From Candidatus Effluviviaceae Genus V sp. (GTDB taxonomy: Bacteria > Joyebacterota > Joyebacteria > Joyebacterales > Joyebacteraceae), in assembly GCA_014728125.1 (NCBI GenBank), contig WJMD01000134.1:1-42559 (forward strand): DNA of 42,559 nucleotides, written 5' to 3'. The translations under genes were made by a program, and so were the position numbers. Positions 1-7,012 of the stretch are shown piece by piece. The notes beneath the pieces were generated by a model. That model saw only the letters and a list, made by a program, of their open reading frames with translations, was not told where the DNA came from and did no database searches. Every line of letters begins with the position of its first letter. The stretch's first letter is position 1.

Positions 1-25
1 GCCGGAGCCTCACTGAGGCTCCGGC
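1..25 (-). terminator. Hairpin terminator after the minus-strand lipoprotein operon
   Basis: The first 25 bases form a perfect inverted repeat: two 12-base arms (GCCGGAGCCTCA and its complement) around one central base, folding to a stem of about 11 bp. It lies 33 bases past the stop codon of the minus-strand lipoprotein gene, as expected for a rho-independent terminator of that operon. Any downstream U-run would be beyond the window edge, so termination strength cannot be judged. Confidence 0.7.
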
Positions 26-58
26 GCGTCGCTGTCTGTTCTGTCAGTGGGTCCTGCG

Positions 59-2071
59 CTACTCGACCGCGACCTTCTCCTCGCCCATGTAGGTCAGCAG
101 CCTGTCGACGAGGTCGCGCGCGTGGGCGGTCTGCAGATAGTAGAACGGGAACCCGAAGTAGGCGACGTTGCTGTGATTCGTCCCAGAGAGATAGAGCTGC
201 CCGCACGGGGCTCCCTCGAACTGCGGGTTGATGAAGGAGTCCATTTCGAAGATCGTCACGGCCGAGTTCTGATAGGGCTCGACCCGTTCAACCTCGAGAG
301 GTCCGCACCTCAGGTAGGCTCCACCTCCGCCGCCAAACGTGTAGAACGGCCACTTCCCGCGGCTGGGCCATCCCGACGGCCCGACGCTGTCGATGTAGAC
401 GCCGTTGAAGCCGAGTGCTGCGCCCTCCGCGGTCGGCTCGGCGCCGTGGAAGCAGTAGCCGTACGAGTACGGTGCGTTCTTGTTGGAGTTCTTCCCGCTG
501 TTCACGGCGTAGCCGACGTGCAGGAAGTCCCTGAGGAAGGTCATGTTCTTCAGGGTGTCGGACGCAGTGGGCTCGATCGGGTCGCCGTTCTGCGGTGTGT
601 AGGTCGCCACGTCGGCGATGGCCCCGATGCCCTTGAACCCGCTCAGTACGAGGTTCCCGCCGACTCGGACGTATCCGGAGAGGGCGTTGTAGACGACGTC
701 GGAGGCGTGGAATGTCCTCCACAGGACCGGCGCGCTACCCGGGTCGTCGATGGGCTCACCGTCGGCGTACCAGATGACGGTCGACGCGTTGGCGAGAGCC
801 TCGACGTCCGGCGGCTGGGGGAGGTTCTCCTCCAGCTGCTGCTCGGGCGTCCAGACGACGCGTTCACGCTCGAAGGGCGCCGTGAGCTCGAAGTAGAAGA
901 GGTCCCTCGCGCTGTCGGTCTCCCACAGGCCCAGACCCTCGTTGAGGTCGTAGTCATCGACGATGAGTATGTAGTCGTCGAGGCTCGCCTCGACCACCTC
1001 GAACGTGATGCGGGACCTCGTGACCGCGTTCGCGTTGTCGATCGACTGGACGAACAGGGAGTGGACGCCGACATCCGGCGTCACAGCGAACTCCTTGTCG
1101 AAGATCGACCAGGCGGGCCAGATCGTCGTGTCATCGTAGGCGTGGCGGTAGCCGACGACCTCGCCGCCGTAGCTCTCCGCCGTGGCGGCCCAATCGAAGC
1201 GGAGGCGCTCGCCGAGGAAGATGGGCTCGGGGATGTTGAACTCCGTCGGCCAGGTCGGGCCTCTGAACCTGAAGGTCCCGAACACATTGGATCTGACGAA
1301 GAGCTGGGGACCGAGAGCCAGGTCGGGGTTCGATGTGAAGATCGACGTGGCCGGTGTTCTGTCGAATGCACCGGCGTCGTCTATCGCCCAGACCTCAAAG
1401 CGGTGCTTGCCGGAGATCGGACCGAAGATGACCTCGGTCTCCTCCGCCGAGAGCGTGTCGCTCTCGACCACCGGGAACCACTCGCCGTCCTCCTGTCGCG
1501 ACAGTCGGTACATGTAGCCGATGATGACGCCGTCGCGGTCGACGGCCGTCCACTCGAACGACACCATGGTTCCGGTCACTGTCGCCGGTCCCCTGAGAAT
1601 GTCGGTGTCGGGCACGAATGTGAAGGCGGTGAAGGCGACCTCCTCGGGCGTCGGATCCCAGGCGCCCTCGTCGTCGACGGCGCGGACAGCGAAGCGGTGC
1701 TGCTGGAATCCCTTGGCGGTCGTAACCGTCTCGGCCGAGGCGTCGACGTAGAAGACGCTATCCGTACTGATGACGGTGCGCCACTCGACCTGGTCCCAAT
1801 CGACGCCCTCCACGGGGTCGACGAGCGAGTCGGGCCAGTCCCAGACCGTCTGGTAGTAGTCGATCTTCCCGTCGACGTCCCACCCGAACCAGTTCATCCG
1901 GACCTCATAGTTCGCGGTGTCTCCCTCGTCCGGTGAGAACGAAAGCGTGGTCTCGGGTGCCATGTTGTCATTCGGATCGCCCGGGTCGAACTTGCTGCAC
2001 CCCCCGATGAAGGCGCTCGCCACAAGGGCGATCAGTGCGAGCAGTCCGAGGAATCGTCTGGCCGAACGCAT
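59..2071 (-). CDS. Surface lipoprotein with Fn3/Ig-like repeats and a C-terminal amidotransferase-like domain
   Basis: This is a 670-residue predicted lipoprotein of unknown function. A hydrophobic signal runs through residues 8-22 and ends in a lipobox-like IGGC with Cys25 as the candidate lipidation site. Residues about 38-360 hold several beta-sandwich repeats of Fn3/Ig type; one repeat contains FAVRAVDDEGAWDPTP, a signature of such domains in FCB bacteria. From about residue 365 the pattern ILIVDDYD, then STVIWYADG, then YVRVGGNLVLSG suggests an alpha/beta domain like those in DUF4350/class I amidotransferase-like proteins. This part is absent from the upstream paralogue at 2131. The ATG is preceded by a purine-rich AAGGA. 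The gene lies 59 bases downstream of its paralogue on the same strand and is probably co-transcribed. Fold assignments are family-level inferences; no catalytic residues are claimed. Confidence 0.75.
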   Translation of the reverse strand: MRSARRFLGLLALIALVASAFIGGCSKFDPGDPNDNMAPETTLSFSPDEGDTANYEVRMNWFGWDVDGKIDYYQTVWDWPDSLVDPVEGVDWDQVEWRTVISTDSVFYVDASAETVTTAKGFQQHRFAVRAVDDEGAWDPTPEEVAFTAFTFVPDTDILRGPATVTGTMVSFEWTAVDRDGVIIGYMYRLSRQEDGEWFPVVESDTLSAEETEVIFGPISGKHRFEVWAIDDAGAFDRTPATSIFTSNPDLALGPQLFVRSNVFGTFRFRGPTWPTEFNIPEPIFLGERLRFDWAATAESYGGEVVGYRHAYDDTTIWPAWSIFDKEFAVTPDVGVHSLFVQSIDNANAVTRSRITFEVVEASLDDYILIVDDYDLNEGLGLWETDSARDLFYFELTAPFERERVVWTPEQQLEENLPQPPDVEALANASTVIWYADGEPIDDPGSAPVLWRTFHASDVVYNALSGYVRVGGNLVLSGFKGIGAIADVATYTPQNGDPIEPTASDTLKNMTFLRDFLHVGYAVNSGKNSNKNAPYSYGYCFHGAEPTAEGAALGFNGVYIDSVGPSGWPSRGKWPFYTFGGGGGAYLRCGPLEVERVEPYQNSAVTIFEMDSFINPQFEGAPCGQLYLSGTNHSNVAYFGFPFYYLQTAHARDLVDRLLTYMGEEKVAVE

Positions 2072-2130
2072 GTCTCTCTCGTCCTTTCTTTCCTGTCGCC
2101 AGGACCTGCTAGCGTTGCTCGAAAGGGGGG

Positions 2131-3603
2131 CTATTCACACTCGCCGATGTAGAACTGGATGATCTGGTAGTTCTCCTCCCAGCAGTCACTCTGGTCCCTC
2201 GAGCGTACCCGGAACTCATGCACTCCCGGCGTGAACGGCAGCGCGCCGTCCGGTGTCACGAGCGGGAGCTGCTCGTTGGGATAGGTGACGCTGTTGTCCG
2301 AGGACGACACGTAGCCCCAGAACCGCGGGTCGTAGACATACTGGTACGCCTCGATCGAACCGTCGACGTCCGTCCCATCCCACTCGATCGTGAAGGTGCT
2401 CGGGGTGAGCGTGCTGTCCGCCCAGCTCCAGCAGGCGACGGTCTCCATGGGTGCCGGCTGGATGATCTCCGTGGTCGGCGGGTAGTTGTACCAGAAGACG
2501 TACTGCTCGCGGTCGTCCGGATTCTGACTCGGGGTCTCGAAGCGATTCTCGACGTCCTTCGCGTAGATCGTGAACGTGTGCGGCCGGTTGCCGCCGGTCG
2601 GCTCGTTCTGGCTCTTGATGTAGTGCGGGTCATCAGGGCTGACCGACGATGTGAAGTACCAGCGGTTCTCGTACCCGGGGTTGTCAAGCGGCAGGCGGAG
2701 CAACAGCGTTCTGTCCAGCCTGATCCAGACCTCGACGACGCCTCCCTCGAGGCCCTCGAGTTCCTCCCTGTCCCGCAGCTCCCACTCGAACCAGATGGTG
2801 TCGCCGTCGGACACCGTCAGCGTCCCGCTCTCCTCCTCGGGGAGTATGAGCTGGCTGTCGGGCGAGTAGTTCATGACGAACTTGTAGTTCTCCGGGAAGC
2901 TCTCGGCGCCCGTCTCGTCCTGCGCCTTGACGTAGAAGAAGTGCGTTCCGCTCGAGATGTCGTCGACCTCGGCGGTGGTCACGTCGTTCCAGTCCGTGAA
3001 CGGGTTGCTGTCGAGGCGGTAGCTGAACTCGACCGGTGCACCCTCACCGTCGGGATCGTATCCCGTCCAGGCGAACTGGCACGGCGTGCCCATGAGAACG
3101 GTGTCCTTGGCCGTCGGATCGTAGATCGGACTCGTTGGGTCGAGGGGACCTTCGAGGCGGCGGAGCGAGTCCACGACCGGGACGACGGTCCAGGCGTCGA
3201 ACCGGATCCTCGCGGGAGACGGATCGAGCTTGCCTTCATTGTCGACAGAGCGCACGTAGAACGTGTGGCGACGCGTTTCGCCGGCCGTGTCGATCACGGC
3301 CTTGAAAAGGCTGTCGGTGGCCGAGGTGAACTCCCACGCCGTTCCGATGGTGTCGTCCCACGCGTAGAAGAAGCCGTTCACGTACCCGTCGGGATCGCTT
3401 CCCTCCCAGTACATATGGACACGGTAGTTCGCCTGGTCGAGCGGCCCCGGTGCGCTGGTGAGGCGCGTGTCGGGGGCGAGGTTCGTGTCGATGAAGACCT
3501 CGTCCTTCTTCCGGCATCCGCTCAGGAAGAGCATCCCGACCACTGCCACGCCGAGTACCAGGAACATGAGTACGCGGGCTGCCGGTGTTCTGTACAACGT
3601 CAT
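2131..3603 (-). CDS. Surface lipoprotein with Fn3/Ig-like repeats
   Basis: This 490-residue predicted lipoprotein has a signal segment at residues 11-28 and a good lipobox (LSGC, Cys30). Just after the cysteine it shares with its downstream neighbour the pattern LAPDTRL, ANYRVHMYWEGSDPDG and FYVRSVDNEGKLDPSP, so the two genes are paralogues from a duplication. The rest is a series of about four beta-sandwich domains with recurring D-x-DG and W-x-G-x-D-x-DG motifs, typical of cell-surface Fn3/Ig-like or PKD-like repeats. There is no enzymatic motif. It lacks the amidotransferase-like C-terminus of the neighbour. Its ATG has a GGAGG at 3614-3618 (read on the minus strand), and a consensus promoter lies at 3745-3772. 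The likely role is surface display or adhesion, which is inference only. Confidence 0.75.
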   Translation of the reverse strand: MTLYRTPAARVLMFLVLGVAVVGMLFLSGCRKKDEVFIDTNLAPDTRLTSAPGPLDQANYRVHMYWEGSDPDGYVNGFFYAWDDTIGTAWEFTSATDSLFKAVIDTAGETRRHTFYVRSVDNEGKLDPSPARIRFDAWTVVPVVDSLRRLEGPLDPTSPIYDPTAKDTVLMGTPCQFAWTGYDPDGEGAPVEFSYRLDSNPFTDWNDVTTAEVDDISSGTHFFYVKAQDETGAESFPENYKFVMNYSPDSQLILPEEESGTLTVSDGDTIWFEWELRDREELEGLEGGVVEVWIRLDRTLLLRLPLDNPGYENRWYFTSSVSPDDPHYIKSQNEPTGGNRPHTFTIYAKDVENRFETPSQNPDDREQYVFWYNYPPTTEIIQPAPMETVACWSWADSTLTPSTFTIEWDGTDVDGSIEAYQYVYDPRFWGYVSSSDNSVTYPNEQLPLVTPDGALPFTPGVHEFRVRSRDQSDCWEENYQIIQFYIGECE

Positions 3604-3698
3604 GGTAGCGTGTCCTCCGGAATCGATAAGTGATCCGCGGGTCAGCCGAGCGGGGCGGGGCCGCCGCCGACCGTGTGCTCCACGGCCGGATGGTCATG

Positions 3699-3733
3699 CC
3701 CCCCCCACGGAGACCTCTCCGGGCATGGGGGGG
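3699..3733 (-). other. Hairpin at the 5' end of the lipoprotein transcript
   Basis: Eight C at 3699-3706 face seven G at 3727-3733, enclosing a second stem CGGAGA/TCTCCG (3708-3713 with 3716-3721). Transcription from the minus-strand promoter at 3745-3772 should start near 3738, so this stem would sit at the extreme 5' end of the mRNA, about 95 bases before the start codon. Such hairpins commonly protect mRNAs from 5'-dependent decay; that role is inference. Confidence 0.5.
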
Positions 3734-3744
3734 ATACACAAATC

Positions 3745-3772
3745 ATTATACCCTGAGCCCCTGAGGTGTCAA
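3745..3772 (-). promoter_or_regulatory. Consensus sigma-70-type promoter for the lipoprotein operon
   Basis: On the minus strand, TTGACA (complement of 3767-3772) and TATAAT (complement of 3745-3750) are separated by 16 bases. Both hexamers match the housekeeping consensus exactly, which is rare in such GC-rich DNA. It points at the lipoprotein pair, giving a leader of about 135 bases. It stands back to back with the plus-strand promoters of the exbB operon. Confidence 0.8.
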
Positions 3773-3799
3773 CCCAAAAAGGGCGGCCGAACGTGAGGG

Positions 3800-3828
3800 T
3801 TGCGCGCCCGCAAGAGTTGTGCTAGCTT
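3800..3828 (+). promoter_or_regulatory. Possible upstream promoter of the exbB operon (extended -10)
   Basis: TTGCGC (3800-3805) and TAGCTT (3823-3828) are 17 bases apart, with TGC just before the -10 (extended -10 form TGnTAGCTT). The -35 is weak. It is nearly the same -10 as that of the bamA promoter at 41712. It may act together with the stronger promoter at 3848-3876. Confidence 0.4.
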
Positions 3829-3847
3829 TGAGTTGGAACAAAACTGG

Positions 3848-3876
3848 TTGACACTTCATCAGCCGGTGTGTAGAAT
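3848..3876 (+). promoter_or_regulatory. Main promoter of the exbB-exbD-exbD-tonB operon
   Basis: TTGACA (3848-3853) and TAGAAT (3871-3876) are separated by exactly 17 bases, close to the housekeeping consensus. Transcription would begin near 3883, leaving an unusually long leader of about 260 bases before the exbB ATG at 4145. This placement also argues against the far-upstream GTG at 3800 being the real start of the gene. Confidence 0.75.
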
Positions 3877-3882
3877 CCCTCC

Positions 3883-4144
3883 CCTGAACCAAGACCGGAC
3901 TGAAGGCGTGCGATCGTGTGCGCTGAGCCCGTGTGTGCTCTGGTATCGGCAGCGCCGGTGCCGAGGTTCAGTCCCGTGCGGCGCTCCCGTCTGGGCGTTC
4001 CGAAGGGCGCGGACCGCAGGGGGATCCGGAGGTGACGTCCGGGAGTCAGGTTCCCGGCAGGCATTCTTGAGAGCAGGTGACAAACCGAGGCTTCGCGCAG
4101 TCCGTAAGGGGCGGACGGCGCGATCGGGGAGGAGATGCGCGGCA
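3883..4144 (+). other. Long structured 5' leader of the exbB operon, no recognised riboswitch
   Basis: The stretch between the promoter and the exbB start codon has no credible gene. It contains possible stems such as AGCGCCG (3951-3957) with CGGCGCT (3979-3985), and CCGGA (4026-4030) with TCCGG (4038-4042). I looked for cobalamin, TPP and cyclic-di-GMP riboswitch signatures by eye and found none. The ribosome-binding site GGGGAGGAG is at 4126-4134, ten bases before the ATG. Confidence 0.4.
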
Positions 4145-4993
4145 ATGAAGAGACACTTCATCATCTCGACGGCGCTCGTGGTGCTTGTGGCTCTCTGCAC
4201 CGTCATGCCCGCTTCGGCCCAGATGGATGAGACGATGGGCGAAGAGGCCATGACCGAGACCACGGCCGTGGACACAGCGGCTGTCGACACGACGGCCGTT
4301 GACACGCTGGCCGCCGCCATGGAAGAGGAACCCACCGAGCCTGAGCCGCAGCCGCAGTCCGGCTTCGCTCAGAGCGGGCTCGTCGAGTTCTTCAATAAGG
4401 GCGGCAACTTCATGTGGGCCCTTTTGGTGCTCGCGATCATCGGCCTGGCCGTGATCATCGAGCGCGCGATCACGCTCCAGCGGGCCAAGGCCGACGTCAA
4501 GAGCCTCATGGAGAGGGTGGTCGGAGCGCTCAAGCGCGGGAAGTACGAGGAGGCCGTCCAGATCTGCGCCGACACGACCGGTCCCATTCCGCAGATCCTG
4601 CACGCGGGACTCCGTCAGGCGAAGAAGGGCACCGTCGCGGTCGAGAAGGCCATCGAGACGGCGGGCATCATCGAGATGTCGTTCCTCGAGCGAGGCCTGA
4701 TCATCCTGGCGACGGTCGCGAACGTCGCGCCGCTCGTCGGGTTCCTGGGAACGGTCTCCGGCATGGTCTCGGCGTTCGAGGCGATCGCGCAGGCCGAGCA
4801 GGTCAGCGCCAAGCTCGTCGCGAGTGGTATCTCCGAGGCCCTCATCACGACGATGACGGGTCTCATCATCGCCGTTCCGACGCAGATCGGTCACAACCTG
4901 TTCGTGCAGCGCATCGACCGCTTTGTGGTCGAGATGGAGGACAGCGCCGCCGAGCTGGTCGACACACTGGCGACCATGGAGTCCGGAGAGTAG
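4145..4993 (+). CDS. exbB: ExbB/TolQ/MotA-family proton channel protein
   Basis: This inner-membrane subunit, together with the two ExbD proteins, should use proton-motive force to energise TonB. I start it at ATG 4145 (282 residues): the ribosome-binding site GGGGAGGAG and a signal sequence (residues 1-26, ending ASAQ) fit there, while the longer frame from 3800 would overlap the promoter. Residues 27-75 are an acidic, threonine/proline-rich periplasmic extension with a small VDT repeat (AVDTAAVDTTAVDT). TM1 is about 88-105, TM2 about 184-206 (with NVAPLVGFLGTVSGM, the family hallmark) and TM3 about 230-250 (ITTMTGLIIAVPTQIGHN). The N-terminal signal plus extension is common in ExbB of FCB and gliding bacteria but absent from E. 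coli ExbB. It is first in the operon and is followed by two exbD genes. Confidence 0.92.
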   Translation: MKRHFIISTALVVLVALCTVMPASAQMDETMGEEAMTETTAVDTAAVDTTAVDTLAAAMEEEPTEPEPQPQSGFAQSGLVEFFNKGGNFMWALLVLAIIGLAVIIERAITLQRAKADVKSLMERVVGALKRGKYEEAVQICADTTGPIPQILHAGLRQAKKGTVAVEKAIETAGIIEMSFLERGLIILATVANVAPLVGFLGTVSGMVSAFEAIAQAEQVSAKLVASGISEALITTMTGLIIAVPTQIGHNLFVQRIDRFVVEMEDSAAELVDTLATMESGE

Positions 4994-5056
4994 CGGACCG
5001 GGTCCGCGGCTCGTCCAGAGGACACGCGACAGAGCAGCACGAGGAAGGCTACCGAT

Positions 5057-5503
5057 ATGGCACACTTCAAGAAGAGATCGAAGATCTCGGCCGAACTGGT
5101 CGGCGAATCCTCGATGTCGGATGTCGCCTTCCTGCTTCTCGTCTTCTTCATCGTGAGCACGACGTTCCCGGAGGTCGGCCTGCCGCTCATCCTTCCGAGC
5201 AAGCAGGGCGACGTCAAGCAGGTGAAGCGGTCGAACGTCCTGCAGATCGTCACAGGCAGAACCGGCGCCTACTTCATCGACGTCGAGGAGACGTCGACGC
5301 CCCTCTCGCAGCTCAAGGGCCTCGTGAGGGAGCGGCTCACCGAGAACGAGAATCTGATCATCTCCCTGGAGACTCATCCCGAGGCTCCGTACGGGAACAT
5401 GATCAACGCGCTCGATGAGGTGATGCTGGCTTACAACGAGGTTGAGGCTGCCGGTGTCAAGAGAGAGAAACGCATCTCGCTCAAGATGCTCGAGGTGCAG
5501 TAG
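5057..5503 (+). CDS. exbD: ExbD/TolR-family biopolymer transport protein (first copy)
   Basis: This 148-residue single-pass inner-membrane protein has a short cytoplasmic N-terminus and a TM helix at about 21-37 (SMSDVAFLLLVFFIVSTTF). Asp22 in that helix corresponds to the essential proton-carrying aspartate of ExbD/TolR. The periplasmic part (about 40-148) is the usual small alpha/beta domain. It is slightly longer than the second copy and differs strongly in sequence, so the two may form a heterodimer within one motor. It lies 63 bases after exbB and 18 bases before the second exbD. Family assignment is firm; the partner arrangement is inferred from gene order. Confidence 0.9.
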   Translation: MAHFKKRSKISAELVGESSMSDVAFLLLVFFIVSTTFPEVGLPLILPSKQGDVKQVKRSNVLQIVTGRTGAYFIDVEETSTPLSQLKGLVRERLTENENLIISLETHPEAPYGNMINALDEVMLAYNEVEAAGVKREKRISLKMLEVQ

Positions 5504-5521
5504 GCGGTCGGAGGTGAAGAA

Positions 5522-5929
5522 GTGCAGCTGAACAGAAAAGCAGGGAGTGGCGCGAGGATCCCGACGTCGTCGATGGCGGACATCGCGTTCCTGCTGATCA
5601 TCTTCTTCATGGTGACGACGATCTTCAAGCTGGAGCAGGGCCTGGCGATCACGCTGCCGAGGTCCGAGGCCGGCGAGAAGATCCCCCGTGAGAAGGTGGC
5701 GCACATCTGGATCGACAGGAACGGCACGATCTCCATCGACGATCTGATCATCGACGTTCAGGACATCGAGCCGATGATCCTCAGGAAGATCCGTGAGAAC
5801 CCCGCGTTGATCGTCTCGTTCAACACGGACGAGGATGCCTCATACCAGGTGGTCAACCTGGCTATGGACAGGCTGAAGCTGGCGAACGCGCTCAGGGTCT
5901 CGTTCACGACGCAGCCACAGGAAGGGTAG
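5522..5929 (+). CDS. exbD: ExbD/TolR-family biopolymer transport protein (second copy)
   Basis: This 135-residue ExbD homologue starts at GTG, with GGAGGTGA upstream at 5510-5517. The TM helix is at about 19-35 (SMADIAFLLIIFFMVTTIF), with the proton-relay aspartate at Asp20. The periplasmic region carries IWIDRNGTISIDD and ends in the typical VNLAMDRLKLANALRVSF region. Tandem exbD genes in front of a TonB-family gene are a common arrangement in FCB bacteria. This copy keeps all residues expected for function, so it does not look like a decaying duplicate. Confidence 0.9.
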   Translation: MQLNRKAGSGARIPTSSMADIAFLLIIFFMVTTIFKLEQGLAITLPRSEAGEKIPREKVAHIWIDRNGTISIDDLIIDVQDIEPMILRKIRENPALIVSFNTDEDASYQVVNLAMDRLKLANALRVSFTTQPQEG

Positions 5930-5978
5930 CGGTTTCGCCCTCAGCGAACGCGGACGCCAGGAATCGCGAGGCAGATAG

Positions 5979-6611
5979 ATGAGTCCTTATCTTCAGATGC
6001 ACATGACCGCGGAACAGCGTCTCAAGGACGCTTACCCGAGGACGTTCCGTCTGGCGGTCATCGTCGCGATCGTGATCCACGCTCTGATGTTCCTGCTCAT
6101 CCCGGAGATCCAGGTCAAGCCCTACAAGCTCCGGGAGCGACAGGAGATCGTGGCGGTCGAGATCCCGGACCAGATCAAGGTGCCGCCGCCTCCGAAGGAG
6201 GAGGCGAAGCCCCAGGTCCCGACGGAGATCGAGCCGAGCGAGGAGGCGACCGCAGAGGAGACCATTGCCTCGACGGAGCTTGACATCGAGGCGCCGCCGG
6301 AGATTCCGCCGCCGCCCACAAGGACCGAGTTCTTCACTGCCTACGACACCCCGCCTCAGGTCGTGAGGCAGGTGCCGCCCGAGTACCCCGAGCTCGCGAA
6401 GATGTCCGAGCTCGAGGGTGTCGTCATGGTGCAGATCGGCGTCGACGAGTTCGGCAACGTCGTCGAGGCCAAGGTCCTTCAGGGCATCGAGGGGCTGAAC
6501 GACGCGGCGATCGAAGCGGTCATGCAGTGGAAGTTCACGCCGGCGAAGCAGCGCGATGTGCCGGTACCGGTGCGCATCGTTGTGCCGATCAGATTCGTCC
6601 TCCGGGGCTAG
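5979..6611 (+). CDS. tonB: TonB-family energy transducer
   Basis: This 210-residue protein links the ExbB/ExbD motor to outer-membrane receptors across the periplasm. It has a cytoplasmic start, one signal-anchor helix at about 24-41 (LAVIVAIVIHALMFLLIP), a proline- and glutamate-rich spacer at about 55-115, and a C-terminal TonB domain at about 120-210. That domain has the hallmark stretches YPELAKMSELEGVVMVQIGV, GLNDAAIEAVMQWKFTPA and PVPVRIVVPIRF. The order exbB-exbD-exbD-tonB makes it the last intact gene of the operon. A degenerate second copy of its last 33 or so residues follows in the spacer. The periplasmic spacer is short. The cognate receptor is not in this window. Confidence 0.92.
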   Translation: MSPYLQMHMTAEQRLKDAYPRTFRLAVIVAIVIHALMFLLIPEIQVKPYKLRERQEIVAVEIPDQIKVPPPPKEEAKPQVPTEIEPSEEATAEETIASTELDIEAPPEIPPPPTRTEFFTAYDTPPQVVRQVPPEYPELAKMSELEGVVMVQIGVDEFGNVVEAKVLQGIEGLNDAAIEAVMQWKFTPAKQRDVPVPVRIVVPIRFVLRG

Positions 6612-6681
6612 AGAGGGCGCGAGCGGCGCACCGGCGATGCAGTCGCACGGGCGCGAGCGCTCTCGAGCGCGCCGCGGCGGA

Positions 6682-6780
6682 GGAGTGAACGCGGCTGTCG
6701 TCGAATCATCGCAGTGGAAGTTCGAACCGGCCGGACGGCGCAACATGCCGGTTCCAGTGCGGAGCGTCGTCCAGACCAGT
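6682..6780 (+). pseudogene. Remnant of a second TonB C-terminal domain
   Basis: In a reading frame different from tonB, this stretch encodes GVNAAVVESSQWKFEPAG, then RRNMPVPVRSVV. It lines up with GLNDAAIEAVMQWKFTPAKQ and RDVPVPVRIVV of the TonB protein just upstream, with one codon missing. The frame continues to a stop at 6936 with a low-complexity arginine-rich tail unlike any TonB, and there is no TM or proline-rich part upstream. It is best read as the remains of a tandem-duplicated tonB 3' end, or of a second TonB-family gene. A short GTG-started peptide beginning at 6685 cannot be excluded. Confidence 0.6.
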
Positions 6781-6860
6781 TCGCTCTCCAGGGACCTCAG
6801 AGGTCCGGACCCGGGCGGTTCGGGGGAGTCGGCCCGGGTTCGAGCGAACAGACGACCGTC

Positions 6861-6911
6861 GGTCGTGTTTCCGCGCCGCGCACCTCGCAGCCGTCGGCGG
6901 CGGAAACGACC
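6861..6911 (+). other. Inverted repeat with an alternative pairing partner
   Basis: GGTCG plus TTTCCGC (6861-6865, 6868-6874) pairs with GCGGAAACGACC (6900-6911). The left arm can instead pair with ACGACC at 6852-6857. No promoter was found nearby, so any regulatory role is uncertain. Confidence 0.3.
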
Positions 6912-6940
6912 GGCAAACCCGACAGGTGTTGAGTGAGTCT

Positions 6941-6974
6941 CAAGGGGCAGCGCGGGCCTTCGTGCTGCCCTTTG
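6941..6974 (+). terminator. Probable rho-independent terminator after the tonB region
   Basis: CAAGGGGCAGC (6941-6951) and GCTGCCCTTTG (6964-6974) form an 11-bp stem with one G-U pair and a 12-base loop, followed by TTGTGTT. It separates the tonB operon and remnant from the YIP1 gene starting at 7013. Together with the remnant and the inverted repeat it accounts for the non-coding stretch 6612-7012, where I see no other gene. Confidence 0.6.
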
Positions 6975-7012
6975 TTGTGTTCCGGGCCCGCTGTCGCTGG
7001 AGGAGCCAGACA

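Noticed and set aside
47-1936. A 629-residue plus-strand frame opposite the first lipoprotein gene
   Set aside because: The composition is dominated by Val/Arg/Glu/Asp as expected for an antisense frame; the minus-strand frame has a signal peptide and domain patterns.
3830-3860. A sigma-54 promoter (GG and GC spaced by 10)
   Set aside because: The GG is there in GTTGGAAC but no GC lies at the right spacing, while a sigma-70 promoter fits the same region.
3800-4144. N-terminal extension of exbB from an upstream GTG
   Set aside because: It would place the promoter at 3848-3876 inside the gene, lacks a ribosome-binding site, and the signal peptide begins only at 4145.
3883-4144. Cobalamin, TPP or cyclic-di-GMP riboswitch
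   Set aside because: No conserved core sequence of these classes could be found by eye.
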